Below, piece after piece: positions 12,301 through 23,453 of a stretch of DNA of 64,000 bases (positions within the stretch are counted from its first letter, which is position 1; the number at the start of each line of letters is the position of its first letter). The stretch is from Corella eumyota (Eukaryota; Chordata; Ascidiacea; Phlebobranchia; Corellidae), in assembly GCA_963082875.1 (NCBI GenBank), contig OY720101.1:1798001-1862000 (forward strand), in the 5' to 3' direction. Position numbers and translations under genes: made by a program. Under the pieces are notes generated by a model, which saw only the letters and a list, made by a program, of their open reading frames with translations, searched no databases and was not told the DNA's origin.

Positions 12301-14902
12301 TCTTATCCCAGCTTTAATTAATTGTACTCAGGTATTAAGATTATTTTATTAAATTTTCATGTTATTAACATTTATTTAAAACTTAAACAATTATAGTTTT
12401 ACTAACCATTACTTTCTAAAACTACAAAAATTGATTTTTGTACTTCACAGAACCATCAAAGAGATCAATGTATTCGATATTTAGAGTTTTGTACAACAAC
12501 GTTAAACTGTAAAGATCCAGCAATTCATAATTATTTGTTGTCCTTGTATGTTAAACACAAACCTGATGCTGTTAGTAGGTTAGTTAACTCATCTTATGTT
12601 GTTTATAGTGTATAGGATTTTTTTAACTAATGTTTGTTTTATTATTCAAGATGTTTATGATATAGTAAGTTACATATTTTGTACTTCATCACCCGTAGTT
12701 AAAGATTTTATATTATAAAAGTAATTTAAAGTTTTTGTTATTATCTTACTAGTCGATAGCCCACCCTATGATCAGGGTTTTAATTGTTGTAAAATGGTTG
12801 CAACTGCCAACTAATATTTGCCTTTGATAATTTTCACACACCATAAATGGCAATTTTATTAATTTTGTAGTGTTATAAATTGGGCATGCATGCATACATA
12901 CATATTGGTCACTAATATCTATTATATATAATTCAGATATAATATTAAATAGTTACAATATATAATTTACAATTAAATATTTCTTCAGATATCTTAAAGA
13001 GCAGGGTGAAGACCCAACGCAAGTTTGTTATGATGTTAAATATGCGTTGAGGTTGTGTCTGGGTGGTGAAGGAGGCAAGGTTTTGCACAAAGCTTGTGTC
13101 AGTATTTACACAGTCATGGGCTTGTATGAAGAAGCTGTTGCTATGGCTTTAAATGTAAGTTTTTATTATAATGTATGATGTAGTTTTTTTTTAAACTAGT
13201 TGATTGCCTCACCTGCAGACTACATTTAATCCTTGTTATATATTCACAAGAAATATTTGTTCATGGCAACTAGTCTTTGCACCACAAAAAGTGTTTTGCA
13301 TAGGTCTATAAATTTGACTTATATAGAAAAATTGTTCACTAAGTTCTATCGGATATTGAATAAAATTACTTTTTTTAATTTTTTATTTCAATTTTAAAGC
13401 AGTTAACTTAGTTTTAAGTAACAATTTATTTATGCAATATAATTTTTTAATCTTTTTCCCTTTTCTTTTCTTGCTCTTTTTTTACCCTTTTCTTACCCCA
13501 AACTGCATTTTTTTGTGAATAACCCCTCAGGTTGATGTGGAGGAGGCAAAGAGGATCGCAAATAGAAGAGAATTGGAGGAAGAAGATGAGGAATTGAAGA
13601 GGAAATTGTGGCTGAAAATCGCGAAGTTCATCGTTCAAAATAACAGAGATATTGGGAAAGCGATGAGATTCTTACAGGTTTATACACTTTTTAATTATTG
13701 AACAATTTCCTAATAAATTAACTATTTTATTTTTATTATACTAGTCAATCCCCTGCCCTGTTTGCCACAGGCATTTACCTACGCACCACAACGGCATTTT
13801 TTTTATTTTTTGGGCCTATAAAATGAACATACATTTATGTGTCATCCACCAAGTTCTGTTATATATAGATTAACATGCTAAACTGATACCCTTTCTGTCC
13901 AAATTTATAAAAAGTAAAGCTTTTTTAAATTTTGTAAAATCTAAGTTCTTTAAGAAAACCAATATATTTATACAAATTTTTTTCTAAATCAGAGCCTTTA
14001 GTCAGTTATTTTTAAATCTAAATTTACTAATTTTTCTGAAATATTATATTTTAATAAAGGAATCGGGAGATTTGCTTAAAATTGAGGACATTCTTCCGTT
14101 CTTCCCCGATTTTGTAATGATCAACCACTTTAAAGATGCTTTATGTGAATCATTGGCAGAGTATAACAAGGAAATAGATCAACTTAAGGAGGATATGAAC
14201 GATGCAACCAACAGTGCTCATTCAATAAGAGAAAACATTCAAGATACAAGGTTTTATTAACCAATATACCACATTACTGTACTAATGTTGTTGAAATTTA
14301 AGTAAAAAATTCTTTTTTATAGAAATCGCCACCAAGTGATCGGAGGAACTGAACGTTGCATGACTTGCAATCGTCAACTTCTTACTCGGGCTTTCTACTT
14401 GTTTCCATGCCAACATGGTTTTCATAACGACTGTCTGTGGCATGAAGTTCGACCTTTCTTAATCGATTCTAAACGAACGTTGGCAGATCGAATACAAAAT
14501 GTAAAAGTTATAACTAAGAAGCTGTTAATGTTTTTATTCTAATTTAATTAGTGTTTACTTTGCTTGTGTTAAAAACATAGTGAATTGTCTCAACATACAC
14601 TGAGAATTTAAAGTTCTATTTACATTTAATCACCCAATTAAAAGGTAAGAAGTTTTCTAAATTAAATTTTTAGTTATATTCTGAACCCCTCAACTAATAC
14701 TTGTATTCAACAGGATTTAAAGAACTTCAACTTATCCGATGAATCTAAAACTTTGCTGCAAAAGAGGAAGGAACGCCAGAGTTTGATTTTAAAGTTGGAT
14801 GAGACTATCGCAAGTGAATGTATTTTATGCGGAGAGGTTGCAATAAGATCGGTGGATATTCCCTTTACTGATGATTCTAATGATGCTGAGAGTTGGTCTT
14901 AA
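6366..14902 (+). CDS. VPS18: Vacuolar protein sorting 18 (HOPS/CORVET core subunit)
   Basis: Twenty-one exons join to 995 residues (human about 973). They are 6366-6512, 6893-7015, 7184-7328, 7585-7776, 8146-8294, 8850-8955, 9153-9296, 9551-9704, 9877-9961, 10241-10342, 10743-10913, 11343-11495, 11611-11715, 11939-12058, 12239-12331, 12451-12578, 12989-13154, 13531-13677, 14060-14250, 14323-14500 and 14714-14902. The N-terminal half is the Pep3/Vps18 beta-propeller region (ILVGTNWGLI, RLFQFSGTL). The C-terminal half is alpha-solenoid (VWQMYLDMEKFDLAREYC, YVFFAVIMQDYERVV). The end is a RING-H2-like finger, CMTC...CQHGFHNDC...CILCGE. VPS18 is a shared core subunit of HOPS and CORVET, acting with Rab7 or Rab5 in endosome and lysosome tethering. 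Introns carry six family B copies and SINE insertions. The exon 3 acceptor at 7184 was preferred over one near 7144 because it fits the protein family. Confidence 0.96.
8340..8735 (-). repeat. Family B repeat split by a SINE insertion
   Basis: Reverse-oriented family B sequence is found at 8340-8424 (TTTGTGGTGTGCA core) and resumes at 8657-8735 (GTAACCATATTACAACAATT). The 8425-8656 SINE lies between the halves, so the SINE arrived later. Confidence 0.65.
8425..8656 (-). repeat. tRNA-derived SINE (family 1), 3' end truncated
   Basis: The reversed body (AGTTTGGGATATTATAGATT), central GGCTCAGCAGGAG segment and tRNA-like head ending CTACACCATGCTGCCGG are intact. The usual A-rich tail is missing. 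It lies in VPS18 intron 5. Confidence 0.85.
10003..10125 (-). repeat. Family B interspersed repeat, partial
   Basis: A reversed copy with CAGCTTAGTG, AAAAGCCTTTAATAT and GTGGCGCGCAAGTAAATTAT lies in VPS18 intron 9. Confidence 0.55.
11200..11315 (-). repeat. SINE family 2 fragment
   Basis: The reversed family 2 head (ATGACATTGGT, AAACCTTTCAGCTTGTAATC, TGTACCACACTA) sits about 27 bp before the acceptor of VPS18 exon 12. Confidence 0.45.
12748..12935 (+). repeat. Family B interspersed repeat, near full length
   Basis: The copy begins ACTAGTCGATAGCCCACCC and runs through CACACACCATAAATGGCAAT to ATTGGTCACTAA. It is one of the most complete copies and lies in VPS18 intron 16. Confidence 0.75.
13195..13352 (+). 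repeat. Family B interspersed repeat
   Basis: The copy begins ACTAGTTGATTGCC and ends GTTCACTAAGTTCTA. It is in VPS18 intron 17. Confidence 0.65.
13740..13868 (+). repeat. Family B interspersed repeat
   Basis: The copy begins ACTAGTCAATCCCCTGCCC and contains CTACGCACCACAACGGCAT. It ends ACCAAGTTCTGTTATATATA. It is in VPS18 intron 18. Confidence 0.7.
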
Positions 14903-15597
14903 ATATCTACTTCAAAAAAGTTCAATGAATACTTGAAGAAATTGTGATTGATTCATTTTAAACTGATTATTGTTGAAATATGTGATTATTAATCTTAGTA
15001 AGCTTTATTAATTATTACTTAAAATTATGCAGTATCCCTAGTACTTGTAATTCGAGTTAAAATATTGCGTATATGATAAGTTGGGGTTTTATTTATAACT
15101 CAAATATAGAAGGTTATACAGTTCACATTGGTTGTTTAATTTTTATATATTATAAGCCTTACATTATACTTTATTCTTATTACACTCTATCATTTATTCA
15201 CTTGTATTAACCAATTCATCATCCTTATGATTATTTACTTAATTTTAAATTTCATTTGTTGCAGTTTACTAATATGTATTGTAACAAATGAGTGATATTA
15301 AAATGTTTTATATTTGTGCAATAAAATGCTTTATTTAAATTTATAAAAATCGCATTACAATAAAGAAAAATATAATTTCGATTTTTTTTAAATAAAGTTA
15401 CTCAAAAAACAAGTTTGTTTCTTGATAAAACCCTTAAAAAATTTACAAAATGCAATTCTTTACACAAAAAAATCGACTGAGCTTTGGGACCAAGTATAAA
15501 TGAATAATATTAGTTTTATCGGACAAAAAAAATTGTTTTTTCTTTTTCATTTCGCACAAAATGAAAAGTTCTTAGCACAAAAAAGTCGGAACAATAA
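14903..15597. other. Convergent 3' region between VPS18 and NDUFAF1
   Basis: Non-coding, AT-rich sequence that holds both 3' untranslated regions. Plus-strand AATAAA signals lie at 15320 and 15359, and a minus-strand AATAAA (TTTATT) lies at 15330. Confidence 0.7.
15320..15335. other. Back-to-back poly(A) signals of convergent genes
   Basis: AATAAA at 15320-15325 (+, for VPS18) is followed five bases later by TTTATT at 15330-15335, which is AATAAA on the minus strand (for NDUFAF1). The two transcripts should end within or across the same few dozen bases. Confidence 0.6.
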
Positions 15598-17505
15598 CTA
15601 ACGAGAACTTGGTGGTGCAGAGTTCGAGTTGATCGGGGCCCAAGGGTCATAATTGCTGTTCCACCCCTCAAAACCAAATCTAGGATCTCTAGAAAGGGCC
15701 ACATAATCAACCTCAAGTTGAAATGGACCCTCAATTCCGTCGTGAATTAAAAAGCGAAAGTTACACATCTAAAAGTTTAAAAATGTTTTGTAAAGCTAAA
15801 TTTCTTCCTATATATCCTTATCATTGGTGTGCAATAACTTTACAACCTTAACATAGAGTAACATTTGTTACCCCAACCTAATTTTAGGTGCCATTCTCAG
15901 TTTTAAATAGTTAATTTTCTATAAGGAAAAATAAAGTAACATGGTGATAAAAAAACAAGCTTATTGATCTTACTTTGCTTTTCACAAGGTTTGGTTGGCG
16001 TAGTAAAGCAGCATTTTCTCTTGATGCAATCAACTTAGCGAGCGGTATCTAAACACAATTTTACTTTCTGACATAAATTAGTATTCAGTTTAAGGTTTAA
16101 TCCAAATAAATTATTTTTGGTTGGTAAAAATAACAATTGCCCACTGTTATTTTATGTTCTAATGCACTTTTAATATTAAAATATGTTAAATTTAATCCAG
16201 TATTAGTAACACTAACCAATGGGCAGCCCTACAGGCTGCATTTTAATTGTCATGAAATAGTTGCAACTAATATTCGTACCACAAACGACAGTTTTATTTT
16301 AAAGGCCTTTAAATTAAACCTATACATATCATCCACTAAGCTTAACTATTTTGTAAATGTCTTCTACTTACAGATATTTCTTGCCATAGTGGGCCACCGT
16401 TGGTGTAAATAGGTACCCCATACATTACTCTAATAAAGTCAACATCTCCACTATCACATAAAGTTTGGAACATATATTTCCTTCCATCCCCTCTTAATCT
16501 TATTTTGATGCAATTAAAATGCTCAAAGTCCATGTAATCTTCTCTGTCCATTACAACCTTAAGAATTTTTTTAGGTTTAAATTGTTTAAAGTCTTTAAAT
16601 CATTTGAACTTGCTTTTTAAACAATTAAGGAATGTATAGTACTAGAGTGAAGACCAAAAAGTGAAAGAGTTTTGTCGAGGACTGTTATGTTAATGTACAA
16701 CACTAAGTAATTCAGGTTTTTAACAAACATTTTAAGTATTTAGTTTAATAAAAATCATGACTTTATTGTTATTTTGCAATGTCAAAAATTTGTTTTCAAG
16801 ATGTTTTTTTTACATTTAAAAATTGTTTAACCTTAAAAGTATTCACATAAATTTTAAAGCTAAATTATATCAAATCAGACCAAAATTTAGAAAGTATAAT
16901 TGTAATATTGGTTTTATATACACAATTTCTTTTTTACTTACAACAAAGGGCTTTGTTTCTACATAAGCAAACCCATGATAAGGTGGTAAGTCTTGTAAAG
17001 GATCTGTCGAAGGTTTTCTATCACTAGGAGGCTTCTCACTAATATTCCCTCTAAACGTTGCCGTCATTTCATTCCTACCATGCACAAACTCTGCCCAACT
17101 ATGTCCCTTTACATCTTCATCAGTTTGTACATACCAGTAATCTAAATCTTCTTTGGTACGAAAATAATAATAAACGTGATCATTTTTTTGTAATCTTCCC
17201 CAACTGGCATGCTCCCTAGCTGGTGAAAATTTATTTTTGATATGTTTTAGGAAGTGCTTCCATGCTGTTTTTTTCTTTTTCCAGTCAATTTCTTGTGGGT
17301 TAAAAAGTCGATAATATTCTTCGTCTTCTCTTACTTTTACACTTTTTTCATCCTTCTTGTTTTGTGATGGCATAATTGACATTGTTTTGGCATTGTTGTT
17401 TAACAATTTATTAATTGTTGGTGTAAATATTAAGTTTGGTTTTGTGAAATTCTGTAAAGTTTTTAAATCCAAATTTCTTCTTATAAAATGAGAAAACTTT
17501 AACAT
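15598..17505 (-). CDS. NDUFAF1: Complex I intermediate-associated protein 30 (mitochondrial complex I assembly factor)
   Basis: Four exons on the minus strand, 17505-16942, 16557-16372, 16048-15974 and 15768-15598, give 331 residues (human about 327). The first 45 residues are rich in Lys, Arg and Asn with almost no acidic residues, as in a mitochondrial targeting peptide, which supports the upstream ATG at 17505 rather than the later Met codons. The CIA30 domain follows: TDEDVKGHSWAEF, ATFRGNISEK, IKIRLRGDGRKY, YTNGGPLWQEI and IHDGIEGPFQLEVDYV, all in family order. NDUFAF1 works in the inner membrane within the MCIA complex to build the membrane arm of complex I. SMYD4 ends only 219 bp upstream on the same strand. 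A polypyrimidine tract plus CAG lies 38 bp before the ATG. One intron holds a family B repeat. Confidence 0.92.
15806..15895 (-). repeat. SINE family 1, 3' end fragment
   Basis: The reversed tail ATATATCCTTATCATTGGTG and CATAGAGTAACATTTGTTAC are present without the head. It is in the last NDUFAF1 intron. Confidence 0.55.
16210..16346 (+). repeat. Family B interspersed repeat
   Basis: GTACCACAAACGACAGTTTT and CATCCACTAAGCTTAAC match the family core. The copy is in an NDUFAF1 intron, antisense to the gene. Confidence 0.65.
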
Positions 17506-17724
17506 TATTTAAGTTTATAAACTAACACCTATTACCACAAACTCTGTAAAAAAAAGATTATGATTATTCTATTATAGTCAAAATTAACCGAAAACAAAAT
17601 TGCAATTAAGTTATGTGAAAGCATTTGGCAAAAAAACAAATATTTTTAACTAGCATCATATACAATATAAATATACACTTCACCCACAAGAAAAGATATA
17701 TAAATAAACTGGTGAAATTATTGT
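17506..17724 (-). other. SMYD4-NDUFAF1 intercistronic spacer with unpaired splice acceptor
   Basis: The 219-bp gap between two same-strand genes contains no AATAAA or ATTAAA on the minus strand. On the minus strand TCTTTTTTTTACAG ends at 17544, with the next exon base at 17543, 38 bp before the NDUFAF1 ATG. This fits a trans-splice acceptor of an ascidian operon, but an ordinary 5' untranslated intron would look the same. Confidence 0.45.
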
Positions 17725-20700
17725 TCAATTGATCATATTTAATTTAATTCCACATTCAATTTGGCGTTCAACTTTTAGAGTATTTTTCCATTCAAGACTT
17801 CGGTTATCCAGATTTAGTTTTAAAGTTGGAAAACATTTGTTGAGATAAAATTGAGCTTGTTTGTAATCACAAATATGAACCTAAAAGTTAATATTATTTT
17901 TTTTAAATTAAACATAATATAAATGAATTTTTGTTTGTGTATATTGTTTCTCTTTATTTTAGTTAGAGTTACAAGTCAATTGCCTGCCCAACTGTCGACA
18001 TTTTAATTGTTTTAATATGGTCGCAATTCTTAACTAATATTAGTCAGCAATAATTTACCTGAACACCACAAACAGCAGTTTTTCTTTTTTGAAGGACCTT
18101 TAAATTGGATACAAATATATACTGTCCACTAAAGTCCTCCTTCATATAAAGTTTATAAGTATAACTTTTATTAATTTTCACTTTACTTACTTGTAGTGTA
18201 GTAAGTTTAAAAAACTCGCGAGCAGCTTCAATACTTTTACTTCCAAATCTCATGCAAGTTATTTTAACACTTTGTTGAATATGGGGGATTGCTAACTTGA
18301 ATTGCTCAGTTTCACTATAAACAAGTTGTTTTATGTTAAGAAGTTAAACATATTAAAAACTTTAAATTTCATTATCTAGAAAACTCTAACTTCAAATTTT
18401 AAATATTCAATTAACTTTGGTTAAACAAGTCTTAGGTTGAGGGTGATTAAGGGAACCTAAAAACATATATATTATATTCTTATTTACTTGAACTACAGAT
18501 TGTTGTGAATATAAGACAAAATCAAACACTTACGTGTAACAAAACCCAATAAGATCATGGATAGAACCTAACGCTCGATGATTATGATACAAAATTCTCT
18601 TCAATTTTTCCAAGAATTTAAGTAATGTTATAATACAGGAAAAGAGATTTGTTTTCGACAACATGGTTCTTACTTCATTCATTTGATTCTGTAAACATAA
18701 ATTAAAACTAAAGAGGCCTTTGGCATTTGTTTAACATAGAATCAATATGATAAGAGTCTTATACAGTATTTGGGCTTGAAGAGTACTTTTCCTTTATAGC
18801 CTTTATAACTTAATAACTTTAATAGCTCTACTATAAATCGTAAAAAAAAAGAAAATTAATAATTTTTGTTTAATAAAAACTGACCATTATATTAAAAAAT
18901 TCATTATCAGCAGAAGTAAGATTGAGAGACTTTTTACATTTAACATCCAAACATATTCCAGTAATTTTTTTATTTTCCCCGGATTTACTTTCAGTAATCG
19001 CACAAGGACCACTACAGTATTTACATTTGTAAGCTGTGAACTGTTGCTGGTACGCTTGTAAATCACTATCACCTTTAATATGAACATTTCAAGAGTCAAT
19101 TTTATATTTAAAGATGATATTATTATACAAAACAGTTTAATTTTTAAACTGAAATTGGTAAAGGTTATACTAGTCAAAAGCTGTTAAGGTCATACTAGTC
19201 AAGGTTATACTGGTAAAGGTTATACTAGTCAATAGATGTTAAGGTTATACTAGTCAATAGCTCAGCTTTTGTGTAGCATAATAATTGCTGTAACATTGTC
19301 ACAACTCAGAACTAATATTTGTCTGTAGTAATTTAACCTGGCATCTTAAACAACATTTATAGTTTATTTTGTAGGCCTACAAATTGGACATACATATATA
19401 CTTAAATATTTAATATATATATTGGCCCCTAAGCTCCATTATACATAGTAGGAAATAAAAATTTCAAGAACAACTTTAATAATAATGTTACCTGTGTTGT
19501 TGCCATTGCAAGCTGTACAATCACATTTAAAGTAATATTGAGTTTTTAACATATTCTGTCTCTCAGTGTAGGAATGTCCGGTTACACAAGGACCATAACA
19601 ATGAAATATTTCATCATCTTTTTTCAGTTTGGTGGTTAACTTGACCTAACGATGGAAAGAAATAAAAATTTATATATATTCGAATAAGTTACTGTCCCTA
19701 GTTGATAGTTAGACCGGCAGTGTGGTGTAGTGGTAAGAACTCTTGCTACACCACACATGAGGTCGTGGGTTCAATTCCCACTGATCTCATGCTGTAGCGC
19801 CCATGAGTAAGGCGCTATAAACGGTATGAACTCCTGCTGAGCCAGCACTTAATCAGCAGCATAATTACCGGGCAATTATAGTCTCTATAATATCCCAAAC
19901 TGCCACAGGTAACTCGAGACTGGGTCGGAGTAATTGATGTTACTCTATGTTTAAGTCGCGCAATCGACTTTCCCACATTAAGGATAAAGATATAAACAAA
20001 AAAAAAAAAAAAAGTTAGTGATAGTTTTTTACATCATTAATGGAAGATAATAAAGAAATTATAAGGTTCAAAACAATTTTTTTTTTTTAAATGTTATATA
20101 TACTTTTTTTTACTATAAATATTAGCTTACCTTAACAGTGTTGCCGTGAAAGTTTACAAAAGTGTTTGGATCACAGCTGTGGTTTAAAAGACTGAGATTT
20201 GGAAACACTGCGCTTGCAATTCTCTTCTGAGTTACATTTGTTGAATGATTAGCTAAAAATTAAAATAGTAAAAAGTGTAATGAAGTTTTTGGTATTTTTA
20301 TAAACTTGAACAACTCCTTTTCAGTTATATTTATTGAAAATTTTGTTTAAAGATTAAAGTTTTTTTTGCAAAACTTGTGATAAGAAAAATCGAAAAAAAG
20401 TTAAGCGAATAGAATCTTAAAAATTTTAAACTTACAACTTTTTTCTTCAACAGTTTGGAATATTGCTTGAGTGTTTGTTAAGAGTTGTAAAAGATGATGG
20501 TTTAGTAAATAAGTCAGCATTTCATGAAAGCTTCTAGGGGTTTCTAAACAGATAAAATGTATTAGTTCATATTTTTGTAAAATCAGGTAAAAAATTTGTA
20601 CTTTTTCTTTTAAAGAAAATTGTTAAACTGTCGTACTAATGTGTATATCCTTGGTGTTGAGATCTTTTTCACTTTCATCAAAACTTTGACAAACTTCTTT

Positions 20701-22850
20701 AATATTTGATCTCATTTTCTCAATTTCAAAATCTTCTTGATTCATCCAAAAATTTAAACTCAATTTCTCGAAACAAGAACTTACAATATTTTGGATAAAA
20801 ATCTTATTTTCAGTATCCTGTATTTCTTCGAAAACTTTACATTTTTTCACACACATTGTAACTATTTTTGCTAGGTACCAGGCCAAATGTAATGAATTAG
20901 TTTTGGTCTTTAAAGAAACATCTTCAGAGTGAGTTAATAGACTTAACACACTAATATAATCTTCATTGAAAATGTCATCAAAGTTTTGCTTTGGACATGA
21001 TTCAAAGCTGGTTATAATTTTGTTTAAGATGAATTTAAAAACATTGTTTTTGGAACCATCATCAAATTGTGTTTTATTATTGTTGTTTGATTCATATTTT
21101 TTTTGTGTTAATTCATATGCAGCTTTTAATACAATTCGAAGTGAAAGAATGGCAAAAATATCAATCTAAAAAGTAAACAAATATAAAAACTTTAACATTA
21201 TTCATATCAAACTAGTTCGTAATCCACTCTACCGTCTGGATTTTAATTGCCGTAATATAGGCCAAATTTAAAATTTTGCCTGTGACAAATTACCCATGCA
21301 CCATACACAACACTTTTTATTTTGCAGACCTAAAAGTTTGACAATCATATGTAAATTATTCACTAAACGTTATTTTTTTAATAAAATAAAAGTTAACCTT
21401 GCTTATTAATGGCCAAATACTACACTCCAACCAATGATATTTTTTCCAAGCTAAATTTTTACAAATTTCATCACAAAATAAAGCAGAAGTGCAACCATAA
21501 CATGGAATACCGGTAGCTCTACAATCCTGTACAATATAGTTGTTCAAATAAAAAATACAAATAAATTATATATTTTTATACTAACATCAACAGAAAAACA
21601 TGTAATATATTTTAATGCTTTTACAGGATTTGGTTTTACCTTATAACAATAATTACAATAAGTATTCATAAACTCAAAGTTAAGAATCCCACAAAAACAT
21701 TTTTCCTTAATTATCAAATCTCCCGCCTTTAAATCACTAGTTGCTTTCAAATGTCTTCCTACAGAAAAATAAAAAGCATTTTATATTTTAAAAAATAAGG
21801 CTTAGTAGATTCTATACACTTTTATTATTTACTAACTTAAAGTAGTATTTTTTTTTTTTTTTTTTAAAAACTTTGTATTTATTTTTAGTTTTAATTTTCA
21901 CCTTTAGCTGGGTTTGAAAAGATTTTTACATCTGATGAAACTCCATTCTTCAACTTCTTTTTATTATTTAAAACTTTATCTAAAATAAAGTGCTCATTTA
22001 TTTGGTTGAAAGTTTTGATTTAAAATTAAATACTTATATACCTTGATCTTTTAAGTTAACTTTTGGGCTCTTTTTTGATTTTTCCATTGTGCTTAACTTA
22101 TCCAGCAAACTTTTTAGAATTTCCATTTCCTAAAAATTGTATTTTTTTTATTAAATTTTCAAAATATTAATTTGAATAAAAAATATTCTAGCAAAAAAAT
22201 ACAAAAAAATATTTAGCCAAAATAATAAATTACTTTGTTAAAAGTATTCTCATATTCTTGTGATGTTTCTGTAATTTCTTTAATAACTTCTTCACATTTT
22301 GAAAAGTTTTTTAAATGCCAATAAGACCAAGCTAATCTATTCATTAACTTGAAGTACCTAAAAAAATAATACTGAATTAATTTAAACAAACTACAAAAAC
22401 ATAGTAAAAATAAATTATACAAAGTTTTAGCTTTATTAGTTTGTTAAACTTATTTTTATACTTGTTTATATCAGTTTTTCCATTCTTAAATACTTGGGTA
22501 ATATCAAGAACAGATTGTTCATAATTCTTTAATCTGAAATGAGCAGCTGAGCGATTAGCAAATGAAATTGAAACAGGAATTTCTATAACATAACAGAAAG
22601 ACAATTTATTAGATTTAATCTGTTTGTTTATTAAAAATTAAATTATATTTTAAATTTTGAATATTATAATCAATAAAAACAAACCTTTGGAAGTTTCTGA
22701 ATCCAGAACTGGAGCATAAATTAAACCGTTTGTGTAAGAGATTAACGCTTCATTATAACTTGATTTCTTAAAGTATTCGTTGCCAATTTCTCGTAATTCA
22801 AGATACTTACTTAACAATTTTTCATAGGTATCATATACAGAAGAAGACAT
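17725..22850 (-). CDS. SMYD4: SET and MYND domain-containing protein 4
   Basis: Fifteen minus-strand exons give 804 residues, about the human length. They are 22850-22685, 22582-22462, 22357-22234, 22129-22042, 21979-21902, 21758-21586, 21526-21398, 21165-20637, 20543-20436, 20252-20131, 19645-19492, 19072-18885, 18688-18534, 18314-18191 and 17880-17725. The N-terminal third is TPR-like (ELREIGNEYFKKSSYNEALI). The split SET domain begins RHLKATSDLKAGDLI and holds a MYND zinc finger (CNYC...CYGC...CDEICKNLAWKKYHWLEC). The SET core SLLNHSCDPNTFVNF and IFHCYGP, and a post-SET Cys cluster (CDCTAC), follow. The C terminus is helical TPR-like. SMYD4 is a putative lysine methyltransferase with reported roles in muscle and heart development in other animals. 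The exon 8 donor reads A|GTACGA, which is weak. Family B copies and a SINE sit in its introns. Confidence 0.94.
17970..18148 (+). repeat. Family B interspersed repeat, near full length
   Basis: The copy runs from ACAAGTCAATTGCCTGCCCA through AACACCACAAACAGCAGTTT to GTCCACTAAAGTCC. It lies in the SMYD4 intron between the last two exons. Confidence 0.7.
19160..19260 (+). repeat. Short tandem array derived from the family B end
   Basis: Five imperfect units built on AAGGTTATACTAGTC lie directly before a family B copy. The unit contains the ACTAGTC start of that repeat. It is in an SMYD4 intron. Confidence 0.75.
19249..19450 (+). repeat. Family B interspersed repeat, full length
   Basis: The copy begins ACTAGTCAATAGCTCAGC, includes GTAGGCCTACAAATTGGACA, and ends CCTAAGCTCCATTATACATA. 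It lies in an SMYD4 intron. Confidence 0.75.
19713..20013 (+). repeat. tRNA-derived SINE (family 1), full length with A-tail and target duplication
   Basis: This is the best-preserved copy. The head has the A-box region (GTGGTGTAGTGGTAAGAACT) and a B box (GGTTCAATTCC). The body ends GGATAAAGATATAAAC followed by 16 A residues. AGTTAG precedes the head and AAGTTAG follows the tail, a probable short target duplication. It lies in SMYD4 intron 10, antisense to the gene. Confidence 0.92.
21211..21371 (+). repeat. Family B interspersed repeat
   Basis: The copy begins ACTAGTTCGTAATCCACTC and contains CATGCACCATACACAACACT. It is in SMYD4 intron 7. Confidence 0.65.
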
Positions 22851-23453
22851 ATCTAAATAAAGCTTGTTAAATGGTTACTAGAAAGTGTTTTTATGAGTGT
22901 ATTACTTCACTAAAACGTGTTTTTTTTTCAAAATCACATTTTCGTATTTCCACGTTGGGGATTTACCTAAATATAAGGATTCCAAGTTTTGCTTCAACCA
23001 CAAAAAATTTATTAAAGTTGTTTGTAATTTATATTATTATTTATAGTTAGAAATATTTTTGTACTAAATTACGTTAAGATGTTTTTTTTGCAAGTTTGTG
23101 TTCGATTGAAATTGGGGTTAAAAGGGACACGCTTTTTATTTAGCACACTCTAGCGGAAGCTTTTTTAAAATTCCTTTTACTTGTTCTTTGTATTTATTTT
23201 ATTTGCTTTTTTTGTATGAAAGTTTTAAGTAGTAAAAGTTGGTTTACTTAGTTATAGAGCAAATTAATAACATTTAATGAGTTCATTTACGTTAAAAACA
23301 GTGTATATGTAATTTATAATTTATTAAGACAGTTATTTTTTTTAATTAAAGCAGTATAATTTTATTTTACAGGCTAACAAGTCTTTTAATTAAAAAGTTA
23401 TAAATTCGAACTGCTTTTTTTGTAAAGTCCGTGTTATATATTTAATTCCAAAT
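22851..23453. promoter_or_regulatory. Divergent promoter interval, SMYD4 / Ig-domain gene
   Basis: These 603 bp separate the start codons of two divergent genes. The sequence is AT-rich with no clear TATA box or coding potential. Promoter function is inferred from position only. Confidence 0.45.

Noticed and set aside
19713-19790. Sequence resembling a tRNA gene with A and B boxes
   Set aside because: The acceptor stem cannot be closed, and the same head recurs at the front of a repeated 300-bp body, so it is a SINE head and not a stand-alone tRNA.
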